DNA from: Bhargavaea ginsengi
GTDB lineage: Bacteria; Bacillota; Bacilli; Bacillales_A; Planococcaceae
Length of the DNA stretch: 64,000 nucleotides
Assembly (NCBI RefSeq): GCF_900109165.1
Contig: NZ_FNZF01000001.1
Coordinates: forward strand, 301,376-365,375
Direction: 5' to 3'
The notes beneath the pieces were generated by a model that saw only the letters and a program-made list of their open reading frames with translations, was not told the origin of the DNA and ran no database searches. A program made the position numbers and the translations under genes. Below are positions 25,012 to 34,365 of this stretch, one piece after another (position 1 is the first letter of the stretch; each line of letters begins with the position of its first letter).

Positions 25012-26079
25012 TTATTCTTCTACTTTCAGACCGTGCAGATAATCTGCGATGGCATCAAGGTCTTCATCAGACAAGCTGTCGAAAGCAGGCATCAGGTTGC
25101 CAGGCTTGTATTTTTGGGGATCCTTGATCCAGTCGATCGTGTTTTGCTCGTTGTGCTCCAAGAAGCCTGCAACACGGTTGCGGTCGCCGTAAGTCGCGAG
25201 GTTTGGAGCTGCCGCACCGCTTGTGCCGACACCGGAAACCGCGTGGCATCCGATACAGCTTTGTGCAAATGCTGCCTCACCCGCGTCAGCGGAATCAGCA
25301 CTCGCTGTTGCGCCTTCAGTTTCCTGCATGGCTGCAACCCAGCCGTCGAAATCGTCAGGGCTCAGAGTCTTGACCTTGAAGTCCATAAGTGCGTGGGATG
25401 GACCGCAGAGCTCCGCACACTTCCCGTAGAAGACACCGTCTTCGAGTCCTTCAGATTCCTTGTCGAATGTCAGGTAGAACTTGTTGACGTTCTCGACGTT
25501 CGTATCAAGCTTTCCGCCGATGGCCGGAATCCAGAAGGAGTGTTTGACGTCAGAGGAAATAAGATTAAAGTAAACTCTTTCACCTGTAGGGACGACGAGT
25601 TCCTGAGCAGTGACGATGCCCTGTTCAGGATATTCGAATTCCCACCAGTACAGCTTTGCCGTGACGTTGACAACGAGGTTTTCCGCATTGCCTTCATCGT
25701 CTGTGGCTTCCATCGCCGATACGTCACCCAGTTTGTAGGTGTAGTAAACGGTCGGGACCGCCATGATGATGACGAGAAGAATCGGGATCGCCGTCCAGAT
25801 GAGCTCGAGCTTGTGGCTTCCTTCCACGTCTTTCGGCATGTGGTCGTCACCAAACTTCTTGCGGCGGAACTTAGCAAGAGCGATGAAGTAGATGGTGAAG
25901 ACAACGATCATGACAAGAATCATGATTCCGGTCGTCAGAAGCAGGAGATTAAACTGGTCCTGTCCGACTTCCCCTGCCGGAAGAAGCGTCGAGAGGTATT
26001 CTTCGCCGCAACCCGACAGGATGATGGTGAGGGCTGCCAGCAGCGTTACAAGGCGCCATTTCTTGAGTCCTTTCATCAT
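25012..26079 (-). CDS. ctaC: Cytochrome caa3 oxidase subunit II with fused cytochrome c domain
   Basis: A 355-residue lipoprotein: signal with lipobox LSGC near residue 24, two membrane helices, then the cupredoxin domain with the CuA site (HSFWIP for the first histidine and CAELCGPSH for the cysteines and second histidine). A C-terminal cytochrome c domain carries CIGCH and the distal NLMPAF methionine, so it accepts electrons directly from a cytochrome c and defines a caa3 rather than aa3 oxidase. ATG 26079 and 26076 are both possible starts; AGAGG is 12 bases upstream of the first. Confidence 0.96.
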   Translation of the reverse strand: MMKGLKKWRLVTLLAALTIILSGCGEEYLSTLLPAGEVGQDQFNLLLLTTGIMILVMIVVFTIYFIALAKFRRKKFGDDHMPKDVEGSHKLELIWTAIPILLVIIMAVPTVYYTYKLGDVSAMEATDDEGNAENLVVNVTAKLYWWEFEYPEQGIVTAQELVVPTGERVYFNLISSDVKHSFWIPAIGGKLDTNVENVNKFYLTFDKESEGLEDGVFYGKCAELCGPSHALMDFKVKTLSPDDFDGWVAAMQETEGATASADSADAGEAAFAQSCIGCHAVSGVGTSGAAAPNLATYGDRNRVAGFLEHNEQNTIDWIKDPQKYKPGNLMPAFDSLSDEDLDAIADYLHGLKVEE

Positions 26080-26174
26080 CGATTAACCAAACCTCTCTTT
26101 CATAGATGTTTTCAAATATGAGGACGGAATGCCCAATTATATGATGAATTCTTGTCAAAGAAAGAATTCCGTAA

Positions 26175-27089
26175 TCAGATGATGACCGCGAAGATGATCA
26201 TCGAGACGAACAGGATCGTCATGTAGTTCAGGGAGTACACGAACATGCTTGTTGCCCATTTGATGTCGTCTTCCGCCCTGAAGCCTTTCAGGGCGATAAA
26301 GAGCCAGCCTGCATTCAGTGCCGTGGCGAGGACGATGAACGGCCAGCCAAGCTGAGGCAGCAGGAATGGGAGCGGGAATAGTACGAGGACCCAGGCGAGC
26401 ATTGATTTCTTCGTCCGGGCGAATCCTTTTACGACCGGAAGCATCGGGATGCCTGCCGCCCGGTATTCCTCTGTTCTTCTCATGGCGATGGCATAGAAGT
26501 GAGGCGGCTGCCAGGCAAACATGATCAGGAAGAGCGCCCATGCGCCGGGTCCCAGAGCGGGCTCGACGGCGGCCCATCCGATCAGTGGAGGAATGGCGCC
26601 GGAAATACTTCCGACAATCGTGTTGCTGACATGTTTTCTCTTGGACCACATCGAGTAAAGGACGACATAGCTGAAGATGCCTGCGATTCCCCATAACCCG
26701 GCTGTAGTGCTCGCGGAAAACAGGAGAATCTCCCCGATCAGCAAGAAGATGACCGACATGGCGAATACTGTCGGAGCCTTGAACCGTCCTGTGACGGTCG
26801 GACGCGATTTCGTCCGGGACATGACAGGATCGATATCCCTGTCGATCAGATTGTTCATCGCCGCGGAACCCGCAACGATAAGGCTGGAGCCGATTACGAC
26901 ATAAAACAGCAAATCCAACTCGTCCAGAAAGTGCCCGCCGGCAAACTGGATTGCCAGGAAGAAACCGGCAAACGCCGTGATGACATTCGAATTGACGATG
27001 CCGATCTTGATGAGCGCCAAAAAGTCCTTCATAAAGGAAGCGGATTCAGCTTCCGCCGCTGCTGCATGCGCGGTGCGACTGTTTGTCAT
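26175..27089 (-). CDS. ctaB: Heme O synthase (protoheme IX farnesyltransferase)
   Basis: Adds farnesyl to heme B to make heme O, the first step toward heme A. The 304-residue UbiA-superfamily protein has about nine helices and the two aspartate-rich prenyl-diphosphate sites: NNLIDRDIDPVMSRTKSRP near residue 84 and RRTEEYRAAGIPMLPVV near 205-220. It precedes ctaC on the minus strand and is divergent from ctaA, as in B. subtilis, so both heme A enzymes flank one regulatory region. Confidence 0.95.
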   Translation of the reverse strand: MTNSRTAHAAAAEAESASFMKDFLALIKIGIVNSNVITAFAGFFLAIQFAGGHFLDELDLLFYVVIGSSLIVAGSAAMNNLIDRDIDPVMSRTKSRPTVTGRFKAPTVFAMSVIFLLIGEILLFSASTTAGLWGIAGIFSYVVLYSMWSKRKHVSNTIVGSISGAIPPLIGWAAVEPALGPGAWALFLIMFAWQPPHFYAIAMRRTEEYRAAGIPMLPVVKGFARTKKSMLAWVLVLFPLPFLLPQLGWPFIVLATALNAGWLFIALKGFRAEDDIKWATSMFVYSLNYMTILFVSMIIFAVII

Positions 27090-27234
27090 GAAACCCCTCC
27101 TTTCGAACTGCCGGCAAGTTCCGCTACCCCTTAACTATAGCTGAATTACGGGTTGAATTCTATACATATCCCTAATTTGTCGAATGATAGCGGACTGCCC
27201 GTATATAAGTTGACAGCATATCTATAGTAAAGCA

Positions 27235-27290
27235 TTTGCGAAATTCATTTGTGAAGCCTTTGAGCCTTTTTTATGAACAAATTGTGAAAT
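27235..27290. promoter_or_regulatory. Intergenic ctaB-ctaA control region with ResD-like TTTGTGAA boxes
   Basis: The 319-base gap between ctaB and ctaA holds three related boxes: TTTGCGAAAT (27235), TTTGTGAAGC (27248) and ATTGTGAAAT (27281). ResD of B. subtilis recognises TTTGTGAAT-like repeats at ctaA, so a ResDE-type control is inferred from established knowledge. A G/C-rich hairpin (CCCCGG / CCGGGG) lies at about 27298-27317. No gene is seen in the gap. Confidence 0.4.
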
Positions 27291-27408
27291 GGAGTGCCCC
27301 CGGGTGTTCCATCCGGGGCTGGTCGTTGTTTTTGCCTTTCGTTTCCGATATCATCAGTTAAGCGACACCGTCATCATACGGTCCAGAATTCTTAAAGAGG
27401 TGTCATCC

Positions 27409-28335
27409 ATGCAGCATAATCGAATACTGAAATGGATCGCCGTTGCTTCGACGATCGGGATGCTTGCCATCCTTCTCGGCGGCGCGCTCGTCACGAAGAC
27501 GGAAAGCGGGATGGGCTGCGGCAGGCACTGGCCTGGCTGCAACGGAGAACTGATCCCCACTGAGATCAACGCGGAAGTCCTGATTGAATTCTCCCACAGG
27601 CTTGTCACAGGAGCGGTCGGGATTCTCATCGTCGTCTTGTCCGTCTGGGCCTGGCGCGCACTCGGACATATTCGCGAAACAAAGTTTTTGTCGTTCATGG
27701 CCATTTTCTTCCTCGTCCTCCAGGCACTGATCGGTGCGGCGCAGGTGCTCTGGGGACAGGGTGACTTTATACTTGCCCTCCACTTCGGCATCTCCCTCAT
27801 TTCCTTTGCTGCCGTCTTCCTGCTGACGCTCCTGATTTTCGAAGTCGACAGGAAGTTCGACGCAGAGAATGTGAGGATCGGCAATAAACTGAAATGGCAT
27901 ACGATCGGTGTGACACTTTATTCATATCTTGTTGTCTATACCGGAGCGCTTGTGCGCCACACCGATTCCGGACTGGTGTGCAGGGACTGGCCGTTTTGTC
28001 GGAACGACGATATAGGCCTCCCTACGAACATGCATGAATGGGTCCAGATGGGCCACCGGCTGGCCGCCCTTTTCATCGTCATCTGGATCGCCTACATCTT
28101 CTTCCACGCGTGGAAACATTACCAGAACCAGAAAGCTGTCAGCCGCGGCTGGATGATTGCGTTCATCCTCGTACTGACACAGGCGTCTACGGGCATGCTC
28201 GTCGTCCTTACCCGGGCTAACCTGGCCGCGGCACTGATTCACTCGCTGATCATTTCGCTTCTGTTCGGTCTCCTCTGCTACATGATCCTGCTCGTCTCAA
28301 GAAGCCGTCATTACGAGAGCCGGCCAAAATCATAA
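27409..28335 (+). CDS. ctaA: Heme A synthase
   Basis: Oxidises the C8 methyl of heme O to formyl, giving heme A for the caa3 oxidase. The 308-residue protein has eight helices in two four-helix halves. The Bacillus-type cysteine pairs are present in the first half (GCGRHWPGC) and in the second (VCRDWPFC), as are the heme-ligand histidines in EFSHRL and QMGHRL and two more further along each half. The ATG at 27409 follows AAAGAGGTG at six bases; the longer frame from 27289 has no ribosome site and covers the regulatory region. Confidence 0.95.
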   Translation: MQHNRILKWIAVASTIGMLAILLGGALVTKTESGMGCGRHWPGCNGELIPTEINAEVLIEFSHRLVTGAVGILIVVLSVWAWRALGHIRETKFLSFMAIFFLVLQALIGAAQVLWGQGDFILALHFGISLISFAAVFLLTLLIFEVDRKFDAENVRIGNKLKWHTIGVTLYSYLVVYTGALVRHTDSGLVCRDWPFCRNDDIGLPTNMHEWVQMGHRLAALFIVIWIAYIFFHAWKHYQNQKAVSRGWMIAFILVLTQASTGMLVVLTRANLAAALIHSLIISLLFGLLCYMILLVSRSRHYESRPKS

Positions 28336-28356
28336 GCGAATAGCTTCAAGTTCCGG

Positions 28357-28387
28357 GCCGCAGACAAATCCGTCTGCGGCTTTTTTT
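28357..28387 (+). terminator. Terminator of ctaA
   Basis: GCCGCAGAC / GTCTGCGGC hairpin with a six-base loop and seven Ts. Confidence 0.92.
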
Positions 28388-28390
28388 CAC

Positions 28391-28438
28391 GAAAAAACTG
28401 CAGCAATTGCCGAAAACGGCTTTTGCTGCAGCTTTTTA
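28391..28438. terminator. Bidirectional terminator between ctaA and pyc
   Basis: CTGCAGCAA / TTGCTGCAG arms (28398-28406 and 28423-28431) enclosing a GCCG/CGGC inner stem; T tracts on both strands. It is the pyc terminator and a backup for ctaA. Confidence 0.85.
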
Positions 28439-28440
28439 TA

Positions 28441-31400
28441 TCAGTCTTCGTCCATCTCGATCAGGAGATCACCTGTAGAAATGGCATCCCCTGCCGAGAC
28501 GTGAATTTCCTTGATGGTGCCGTCGAATGGTGCCTGGACGGTCGTTTCCATCTTCATCGCCTCTGTAATGAGCAAGTGCTCGCCGCGCTTGACCCGGCTG
28601 CCCCGGTCGATTGCGACTTTCAGAACGGTGCCCGGCATCGTGGCACCGATGTGTTTGCTATTGCCCTTTTCCGCCTTTTTCCGCTGAACGTGATCGGTTT
28701 CGGCAGAAGCATCTTCGATGCAGACCTCACGCGGCTGGCCATTGAGTTCAAAGTAGAGGTTCCGGGTTCCGTCCGGCTGGACTTCACCGATCGAGACAAG
28801 CTTGATGATCAGCGTCTTCCCTTTCTCGATTTCCACTTCCACTTCTTCGCCGAGCTTCAGCCCGTAGAAGAACGTCGGCGTGTCCAGTACGGACACATCG
28901 CCGAACTTCTCCGCCTGGCTCGTGTAATCTTCGAACACTTTCGGATAAAGCGCATGAGCCAGGAGGTCATGAGAGGAAACCGGACGATTCAGGTTCTCGA
29001 AAAGCTGGTTTCGTGCACTCTCGAAGTCGAACGGTTCAAGCAGTTCGCCCGGACGGACCGTGAGGGGCTCCCTCCCTTTCAGGATAACTTCCTGAAGTTC
29101 TTCCGGGAAGCCGCCGTATGGCTGGCCGATATCTCCACGGAAAAATTCAATGACCGAATCCGGGAAGTCGATCGAACGCCCGCGCTCGATCACCGTATGT
29201 TCGTCCAGATTATTCTGGACCATGAAGAGCGCCATATCGCCGACCACCTTGGAAGACGGCGTCACTTTGACGACATCGCCAAACAGCATGTTTACGCGGC
29301 CGTACATTTCCTTTACTTCTTCCCAACGTTCGCCGAGACCGACGCCTTTCGCCTGTTGCTGCAGGTTACTGTACTGGCCGCCCGGCATCTCATGGACGTA
29401 GATCTCCGAGTGGGGGCTCTTCATGCCGCTTTCGAAGCGGCCGTACAGTTTCCGTACGTCTTCCCAGTAATGGGACAGTTCTTCAAGCGAGCCCACATCT
29501 GTACGGACACTGCGTTCCCTTCCAGAAAGTGCATAGGACAGTGACGAAGCGCTCGGCTGGGAAGTCAGCCCAGCCATGGAACCGAGCGCCGTATCGACGA
29601 TATCCACTCCGGCGTCAATCGCACGGGAGTACATGAAGACCCCGTTGCCGCTCGTATCATGCGTATGAAGATGGATTGGAAGGGACACCGTATCTTTCAG
29701 TTCGGAAACCAGGCGGTATGCTGCTTCCGGCTTCAATAGGCCAGCCATGTCTTTGATCGCGAGAATATGCGCGCCGGCATCTTCCAGTGCCTTTGCCATC
29801 TCTTTATAGTAAGCGACTGTATATTTCGCCCGGTTATCGTCCAAGATATCCCCGGCATAGCAGATGGCCGCTTCCGCAACCTTGCCGGACAGGCGGGTTT
29901 CATCGATGGCAACTTCCATCTGCTTGATCCAGTTCAGACTGTCGAAAATGCGGAATACATCGATGCCTGCGTCCGCAGATTTCCTGACGAACTCACGGAT
30001 GACATTGTCCGGATAGTTTTTGTAGCCGACCGCATTCGAGCCGCGGAACAGCATCTGGAACAGGACATTCGGGATTTTCTCACGAAGTTTGAGCAGCCTG
30101 TCCCACGGGCTTTCTCCGAGAAAACGGTAGCTGACGTCGAAGGTCGCGCCGCCCCACATCTCGAGCGAGAATGCATCAGGGATGAGACGTGCGGTCTCGT
30201 CCGCGATATCAAGCAGGTCATGCGTCCGCACACGGGTGGCAAGCAGTGATTGATGTGCATCGCGGAATGTCGTGTCGGTCAGCAATACATCATTTTGCTC
30301 CAGAATCCACTTGGCAAGCCCATCAGCACCACGCTCATCGAGGATCTGCTTCGTACCCGGCTTTGGTGTAGCCGCCAGGTCCACGGATGGCTTGCGGGCA
30401 GGATGGAACACCGGCTTCGCTTCCTTCCCGATGCCCGGGAAGCCGTTTACTGTGACATTCCCGATATAGGTAAGAAGCTTGGTTCCACGGTCTTTGCGTG
30501 TCGGGAAGATAAAGAGGTCCGGTGTCTCATCGATAAAGGCGGTGTTGTAATTGCCTGTCAGGAAATCGGGATGCTTGACGACGTTTTCCAGGAACGGAAT
30601 GTTCGTCTTGATTCCCCGGATCCGGAATTCCTGGAGGTTCCGTTCCATTTTTGCGGCTGCTTCCCTGAACGTCATGCCCCAGGTGGAGACTTTGACTAGC
30701 AATGAGTCGTAATGCGGTGTGATGACCGCCCCCTGGAATCCGTTGCCCGCATCCAGGCGTACGCCGAAACCGCCTCCGGACCGGTAGACCATCAGCTTCC
30801 CTGTATCAGGCATGAATTGGTTTAGCGGGTCTTCTGTCGTGACCCTGGACTGGATCGCATAGCCGAACAGCGGAACCTTGTCCTGTGCAGGAATCCCGGT
30901 ATCCGGATCATCCAGGCTCCTGCCTTCGGCGATATGGATCTGGGAGTGGACGATATCGATACCCGTCACCATTTCGGTGATGGTATGCTCGACCTGAATG
31001 CGCGGGTTCACCTCTATAAAGTAGAAGTTGTCCCCGTCAACGAGGAACTCCACCGTGCCGGCATTGATATAGCCCGCATTTTCCATGAGCCGGACCGCCG
31101 ACTCGCAGATTTCTGCCCGGAGTTCATCCGAAATGGTAATGGACGGCGCGATTTCAACGACTTTCTGGTGGCGTCGCTGGACCGAGCAGTCGCGTTCATA
31201 CAGATGGACGACATTGCCGTATGTATCCGCAAGAATCTGGACTTCGATATGCTTCGGCTTGTCGAGGAACTTCTCGACATACACATCGGCCGACCCGAAT
31301 GCCGCTTTTGCTTCGGATTTGGCACGTTCGAACGCTTCAGCTGTTTCATCCGCAGAGCGGACAACCCTCATTCCGCGTCCTCCCCCGCCAAGCGCCGCCT

Positions 31401-31881
31401 TGATGATGATCGGGTAACCGTTCTGTTCCCCGAATGTTTGGACATCTTCAAGTAAAGAAACAGGGCCGCCGCTTCCCGGAATGACCGGCAGTCCGGCCTT
31501 GACCGCCTGATCGCGGGCCTTGACCTTGTCGCCGAACATATCCAAATGGGAAGAGCGGGGCCCGATGAAGACGATGCCTTCTTCTTCACAACGCCGTGCA
31601 AACTCCACATTCTCCGACAGGAAGCCGTATCCCGGGTGGATGGCGTCTGCCCCTGAATCTTTCGCGATGGCGATGATCCCCTCAATATCCAGATAAGCAT
31701 CGATCGGCTTTTTCCCTTTTCCGACCAGATATGCCTCATCCGCTTTGTAACGGTGGAACGACCCGCTATCCTCCGCCGAATAAATGCCGACGGTGCGGAT
31801 TTTCAGTTCCGTGCATGCCCGGAAAATCCGGATCGCAATTTCCCCCCGGTTCGCCACCAGGATCTTCTGGATTTTCCCCAT
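28441..31881 (-). CDS. pyc: Pyruvate carboxylase
   Basis: Carboxylates pyruvate to oxaloacetate, feeding the citric acid cycle. The 1146-residue polypeptide has the three functional parts of a single-chain enzyme. The biotin carboxylase domain (1-450) has KILVANRGEIAIRI, ALGGGGRGMRVV and EVNPRIQVEHTITE. The carboxyltransferase barrel (about 530-800) has DTTFRDAHQSLLATRVRT and the metal-binding HLHTHDTSGNG. The biotinyl domain at the C-terminus has ITEAMKMETTVQA. The start ATG 31881 follows GAAGGAG at eight bases; the longer frame lacks support. It starts 19 bases after ftsW, so the two probably share a transcript, as in B. subtilis. Confidence 0.97.
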   Translation of the reverse strand: MGKIQKILVANRGEIAIRIFRACTELKIRTVGIYSAEDSGSFHRYKADEAYLVGKGKKPIDAYLDIEGIIAIAKDSGADAIHPGYGFLSENVEFARRCEEEGIVFIGPRSSHLDMFGDKVKARDQAVKAGLPVIPGSGGPVSLLEDVQTFGEQNGYPIIIKAALGGGGRGMRVVRSADETAEAFERAKSEAKAAFGSADVYVEKFLDKPKHIEVQILADTYGNVVHLYERDCSVQRRHQKVVEIAPSITISDELRAEICESAVRLMENAGYINAGTVEFLVDGDNFYFIEVNPRIQVEHTITEMVTGIDIVHSQIHIAEGRSLDDPDTGIPAQDKVPLFGYAIQSRVTTEDPLNQFMPDTGKLMVYRSGGGFGVRLDAGNGFQGAVITPHYDSLLVKVSTWGMTFREAAAKMERNLQEFRIRGIKTNIPFLENVVKHPDFLTGNYNTAFIDETPDLFIFPTRKDRGTKLLTYIGNVTVNGFPGIGKEAKPVFHPARKPSVDLAATPKPGTKQILDERGADGLAKWILEQNDVLLTDTTFRDAHQSLLATRVRTHDLLDIADETARLIPDAFSLEMWGGATFDVSYRFLGESPWDRLLKLREKIPNVLFQMLFRGSNAVGYKNYPDNVIREFVRKSADAGIDVFRIFDSLNWIKQMEVAIDETRLSGKVAEAAICYAGDILDDNRAKYTVAYYKEMAKALEDAGAHILAIKDMAGLLKPEAAYRLVSELKDTVSLPIHLHTHDTSGNGVFMYSRAIDAGVDIVDTALGSMAGLTSQPSASSLSYALSGRERSVRTDVGSLEELSHYWEDVRKLYGRFESGMKSPHSEIYVHEMPGGQYSNLQQQAKGVGLGERWEEVKEMYGRVNMLFGDVVKVTPSSKVVGDMALFMVQNNLDEHTVIERGRSIDFPDSVIEFFRGDIGQPYGGFPEELQEVILKGREPLTVRPGELLEPFDFESARNQLFENLNRPVSSHDLLAHALYPKVFEDYTSQAEKFGDVSVLDTPTFFYGLKLGEEVEVEIEKGKTLIIKLVSIGEVQPDGTRNLYFELNGQPREVCIEDASAETDHVQRKKAEKGNSKHIGATMPGTVLKVAIDRGSRVKRGEHLLITEAMKMETTVQAPFDGTIKEIHVSAGDAISTGDLLIEMDED

Positions 31882-31900
31882 TACCCCATCTCCTTCATTA

Positions 31901-33064
31901 TCATTGTTTCGATTCGTTTTTAACGAACATGGATACATTCAACAGTATCCCTATACAAAATGATAACAGGATTAAAGAGGTTCCGCCATAGCTGATAAAC
32001 GGAAGCGGAACGCCGGTAAGCGGCATGAGCCCGGTCATCCCCCCCAAGTTTACGAATGTCTGGAAGCCGATCAGGCTCCCGATACCAGCTGCAATCATGC
32101 GCGCTTGCGGGTTGCTAGTCTTTAGCGCGATGCTGATAGCCCTCATGACGATGAAGCCCAGGCCGCCTACGACAATCAGGACGCCAAGGAGACCCAGCTC
32201 CTCGGAGATGATGGCCATGATGAAATCGGTCTGCGGCTCGGGAAGATAGCCCATTTTCTGGACGGACTGTCCGAGGCCGAGCCCTTTCAGGCCCCCTGCC
32301 CCGATCGCCAGGTATCCGTTAATAATCTGGAAACCTGAACCGAGCGGATCCTCGAACGGATCCATGAAGGTGCTCAGCCTGGCCAGCCTGCCTTCCGTCA
32401 GCAGCTGCTTTCCGCTCACGACTGCAACCAGTACAAAGAGGAATGCCGCCGCGATGGCAAGTCCTGAAAACTTAAAGAACGTCTTCGGCCGCATGCCGCT
32501 TGCCGCCATGACGGAGACTGCGGTGACGAGAAGGATCATCGTTGCGCCAATGTCCGTTTCCATCATGATCGAAAGGACGGCAACCGCCAGCAGGATGACC
32601 GGCGGGAAAACAGAATTATTCAGGTCATCAATCGTATTCTGCTGCAACTTCTTGGCAAAGAAGCCCGAGAAGTAAAGGATGAAAGCAATTTTCGCCACTT
32701 CCGAAGGCTGGAGGTTGATCGGGCCCAGATTAATCCAGCTTCTTGCCCCTGCTTCATCTCCAAAGCCGATAAAGTGAACGGCAAGCAGCAAACCAAAAGT
32801 CACGAACAGCATCAGTGCCATGAACCCTTTTCGCTTATAGTGCTTGAACGGTATAAACGCCCCCACTGCCAGCGCGGGCAACGCGACACAGACGTTGATC
32901 AGCTGTCTCTTATAGAAATGATCCGCATCAAATCCGTAGCGGTTCACCGCCCAGACCATACTCGCGCTATAGATCATCACAAGCCCGAACAGGCAAAGGG
33001 CCAGATAAACGAAAAAAAGCGGAAAATCAAAATTCCTTATATAACGTTTTAAGTATGCTTTCAT
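31901..33064 (-). CDS. ftsW: FtsW/RodA/SpoVE family peptidoglycan glycosyltransferase (FtsW)
   Basis: SEDS-family lipid II polymerase for septal wall synthesis, 387 residues with about ten helices. Signatures: ARSWINLGPINLQPSEVAKIAFILY near residue 108, and the C-terminal TGVPLPFISYGGTSLILL. SEDS catalysis depends on a conserved aspartate in the large loop, which is GYLPEPQTDFIMAIISEELGLLG here. Assignment to FtsW rather than RodA rests on context (between ylaN and pyc). The start ATG 33064 follows GAGGG. The ylaN terminator lies in the short gap upstream, so a promoter there or read-through must drive it. Confidence 0.92.
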   Translation of the reverse strand: MKAYLKRYIRNFDFPLFFVYLALCLFGLVMIYSASMVWAVNRYGFDADHFYKRQLINVCVALPALAVGAFIPFKHYKRKGFMALMLFVTFGLLLAVHFIGFGDEAGARSWINLGPINLQPSEVAKIAFILYFSGFFAKKLQQNTIDDLNNSVFPPVILLAVAVLSIMMETDIGATMILLVTAVSVMAASGMRPKTFFKFSGLAIAAAFLFVLVAVVSGKQLLTEGRLARLSTFMDPFEDPLGSGFQIINGYLAIGAGGLKGLGLGQSVQKMGYLPEPQTDFIMAIISEELGLLGVLIVVGGLGFIVMRAISIALKTSNPQARMIAAGIGSLIGFQTFVNLGGMTGLMPLTGVPLPFISYGGTSLILLSFCIGILLNVSMFVKNESKQ

Positions 33065-33090
33065 CAGAATTCCCTCAATCTTTCCTAAAC

Positions 33091-33127
33091 AAAAAACTCA
33101 AACCGGCAACCGTGTTTGAGTTTTTTG
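33091..33127. terminator. Terminator downstream of ylaN
   Basis: AAAAAACTCAAAC / GTTTGAGTTTTTT hairpin with 13-base arms and a ten-base loop; T tracts on both strands. Confidence 0.85.
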
Positions 33128-33129
33128 GG

Positions 33130-33411
33130 TTATTTCTTCGTATATGCATCATGCAAAATCGAAAGTTCACGCTCCAGGGAAGTAAGAATCTCTCTCCCCT
33201 GTTCACGATCAATCAGGCCCAATTTTGCTGCGAACTCGATTTCTCGGGAAAGCCCGAACATCTGTGTATCAAGCACTTCTTCATAAAGAGGGCATTGCGG
33301 CATCGTCAAATGATCCATCTGGACTTTGATCAGCTGGGCGATTTTTTCCGCATCCGCCTGAAGAAGTTCCAATGCCTTTTCATGATACGCAGATTGAACA
33401 TTTGTATCCAT
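33130..33411 (-). CDS. ylaN: YlaN family protein (DUF1507)
   Basis: A 93-residue helical protein ([45 protein letters not shown]). YlaN is conserved in Bacillales, is needed under iron limitation in B. subtilis and has been reported to act on the iron repressor Fur. The length and motifs match the family closely. It is followed three bases later by a terminator and has its own gap of about 170 bases upstream, shared with the divergent ylaL-like gene. Confidence 0.92.
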   Translation of the reverse strand: MDTNVQSAYHEKALELLQADAEKIAQLIKVQMDHLTMPQCPLYEEVLDTQMFGLSREIEFAAKLGLIDREQGREILTSLERELSILHDAYTKK

Positions 33412-33587
33412 GAAGCCGCCCCCATCAGCAGGTTTTCTGCTACAGTATATCTATTAGAGTTTATCTTTTGGGAGCAGAAATTGCAAGCACCCTTCATAGG
33501 AACGCTTCCGGACGTGAGGGGTTCCCTCTTTTGCCGGAAGCTGCTTTGCTGTAAACTGAATATGCGACTGACTGGAGGAGATACATG

Positions 33588-34088
33588 ATGATCATCATTC
33601 CAATACAGGGAAATTGTAAGTACCGCATCTCTCTGGATCCGACGACCTGGATCTTTGATGACCGGAAACTTGACCTGAAGACATATTTTGTCGAGGAAAA
33701 AGTAGAGAAAGACACAATGGGCGATTATATCAAGGCGACTTCGAAGCATTGGTCACGGGAGCTTATGGAAGGCGCGAAAACCGAGGCGGAGCTGGGGAAG
33801 CCAAAAAAGAAATTCAAAAAACAGGAGCTTCTCAACGGCACGTTCGGCATTGTCCTGGAACCCTTCCTGAAAAACGCCGAGCCTGAAGCCGATGCCGAAA
33901 ATGTGGTTTTCACAGACCGCGAAGGAGGCGAACATCGCTTCCCGATCAAAGACGCCTACGGAATGATTTTCCAATTCAGCTCGGAAGGCAAGCCGCTCGG
34001 TGAGGAAGGGCCCGCTTTCCTAGTCATGCCGGACGGTTCCAATATGGAGAATCCGATCAAGGGTATCCGCTCCATCACATTTGTGTAA
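33588..34088 (+). CDS. YlaL-like conserved protein
   Basis: A soluble 166-residue protein beginning MIIIPIQGNCKYRISLDPTTWIFDD, with a lysine-rich helix (GKPKKKFKKQELLNG) and a C-terminal SITFV. Proteins of this type near ylaN are often called peptidyl-prolyl isomerase in databases, but I see no cyclophilin or FKBP motif. Position between ylaN and ylaI matches B. subtilis ylaL. Two adjacent ATGs exist at 33585 and 33588; GGAGGAG ends four and seven bases upstream, so the second is preferred. It is followed closely by ylaI in a small operon. Confidence 0.75.
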   Translation: MIIIPIQGNCKYRISLDPTTWIFDDRKLDLKTYFVEEKVEKDTMGDYIKATSKHWSRELMEGAKTEAELGKPKKKFKKQELLNGTFGIVLEPFLKNAEPEADAENVVFTDREGGEHRFPIKDAYGMIFQFSSEGKPLGEEGPAFLVMPDGSNMENPIKGIRSITFV

Positions 34089-34100
34089 GGAGGTGGAGTG

Positions 34101-34304
34101 ATGCTTGTACGCTGTGTTATGTGTGACCGGGAAGAAGAGATTCCGGAAATCTCTCCGGAGGCGAAACGACTCCGTAACCGGCCGATCCATACGTATATGT
34201 GCCGCGAGTGCCATGATCGCATTTCAGAAAAAACTGCGGAGAGGATCGCCACAGGCCGATTCACCTTCCGGCGCACCTCCGAATCATCGGAAGAGCAGTT
34301 CTGA
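34101..34304 (+). CDS. ylaI: YlaI family zinc-ribbon-like protein
   Basis: A 67-residue protein with two cysteine pairs, CVMC near residues 5-8 and CREC near 34-37, which would bind one zinc ion. The rest is charged and ends in a basic and then serine/glutamate-rich tail. YlaI proteins of this layout are conserved in Bacillales with no known role. The ATG at 34101 follows AAGGAGG at seven bases; it is 12 bases after the ylaL-like gene, so they are co-transcribed. Confidence 0.85.
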   Translation: MLVRCVMCDREEEIPEISPEAKRLRNRPIHTYMCRECHDRISEKTAERIATGRFTFRRTSESSEEQF

Positions 34305-34324
34305 CCAATAACAGAAGAAACTAA

Positions 34325-34365
34325 AAAAAGATTCCACGCTCATACGGGCGTGGAATCTTTTTGTT
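34325..34365. terminator. Bidirectional terminator overlapping the end of ylaH
   Basis: AAAAAGATTCCACGC / GCGTGGAATCTTTTT with 15-base arms and an eight-base loop. The ylaH stop codon lies in the loop, so its last codons form one arm. Confidence 0.92.

Noticed and set aside
28423-29544. Forward open frame of 373 codons
   Set aside because: Antisense to the 3' part of pyc and starts inside the pyc terminator.
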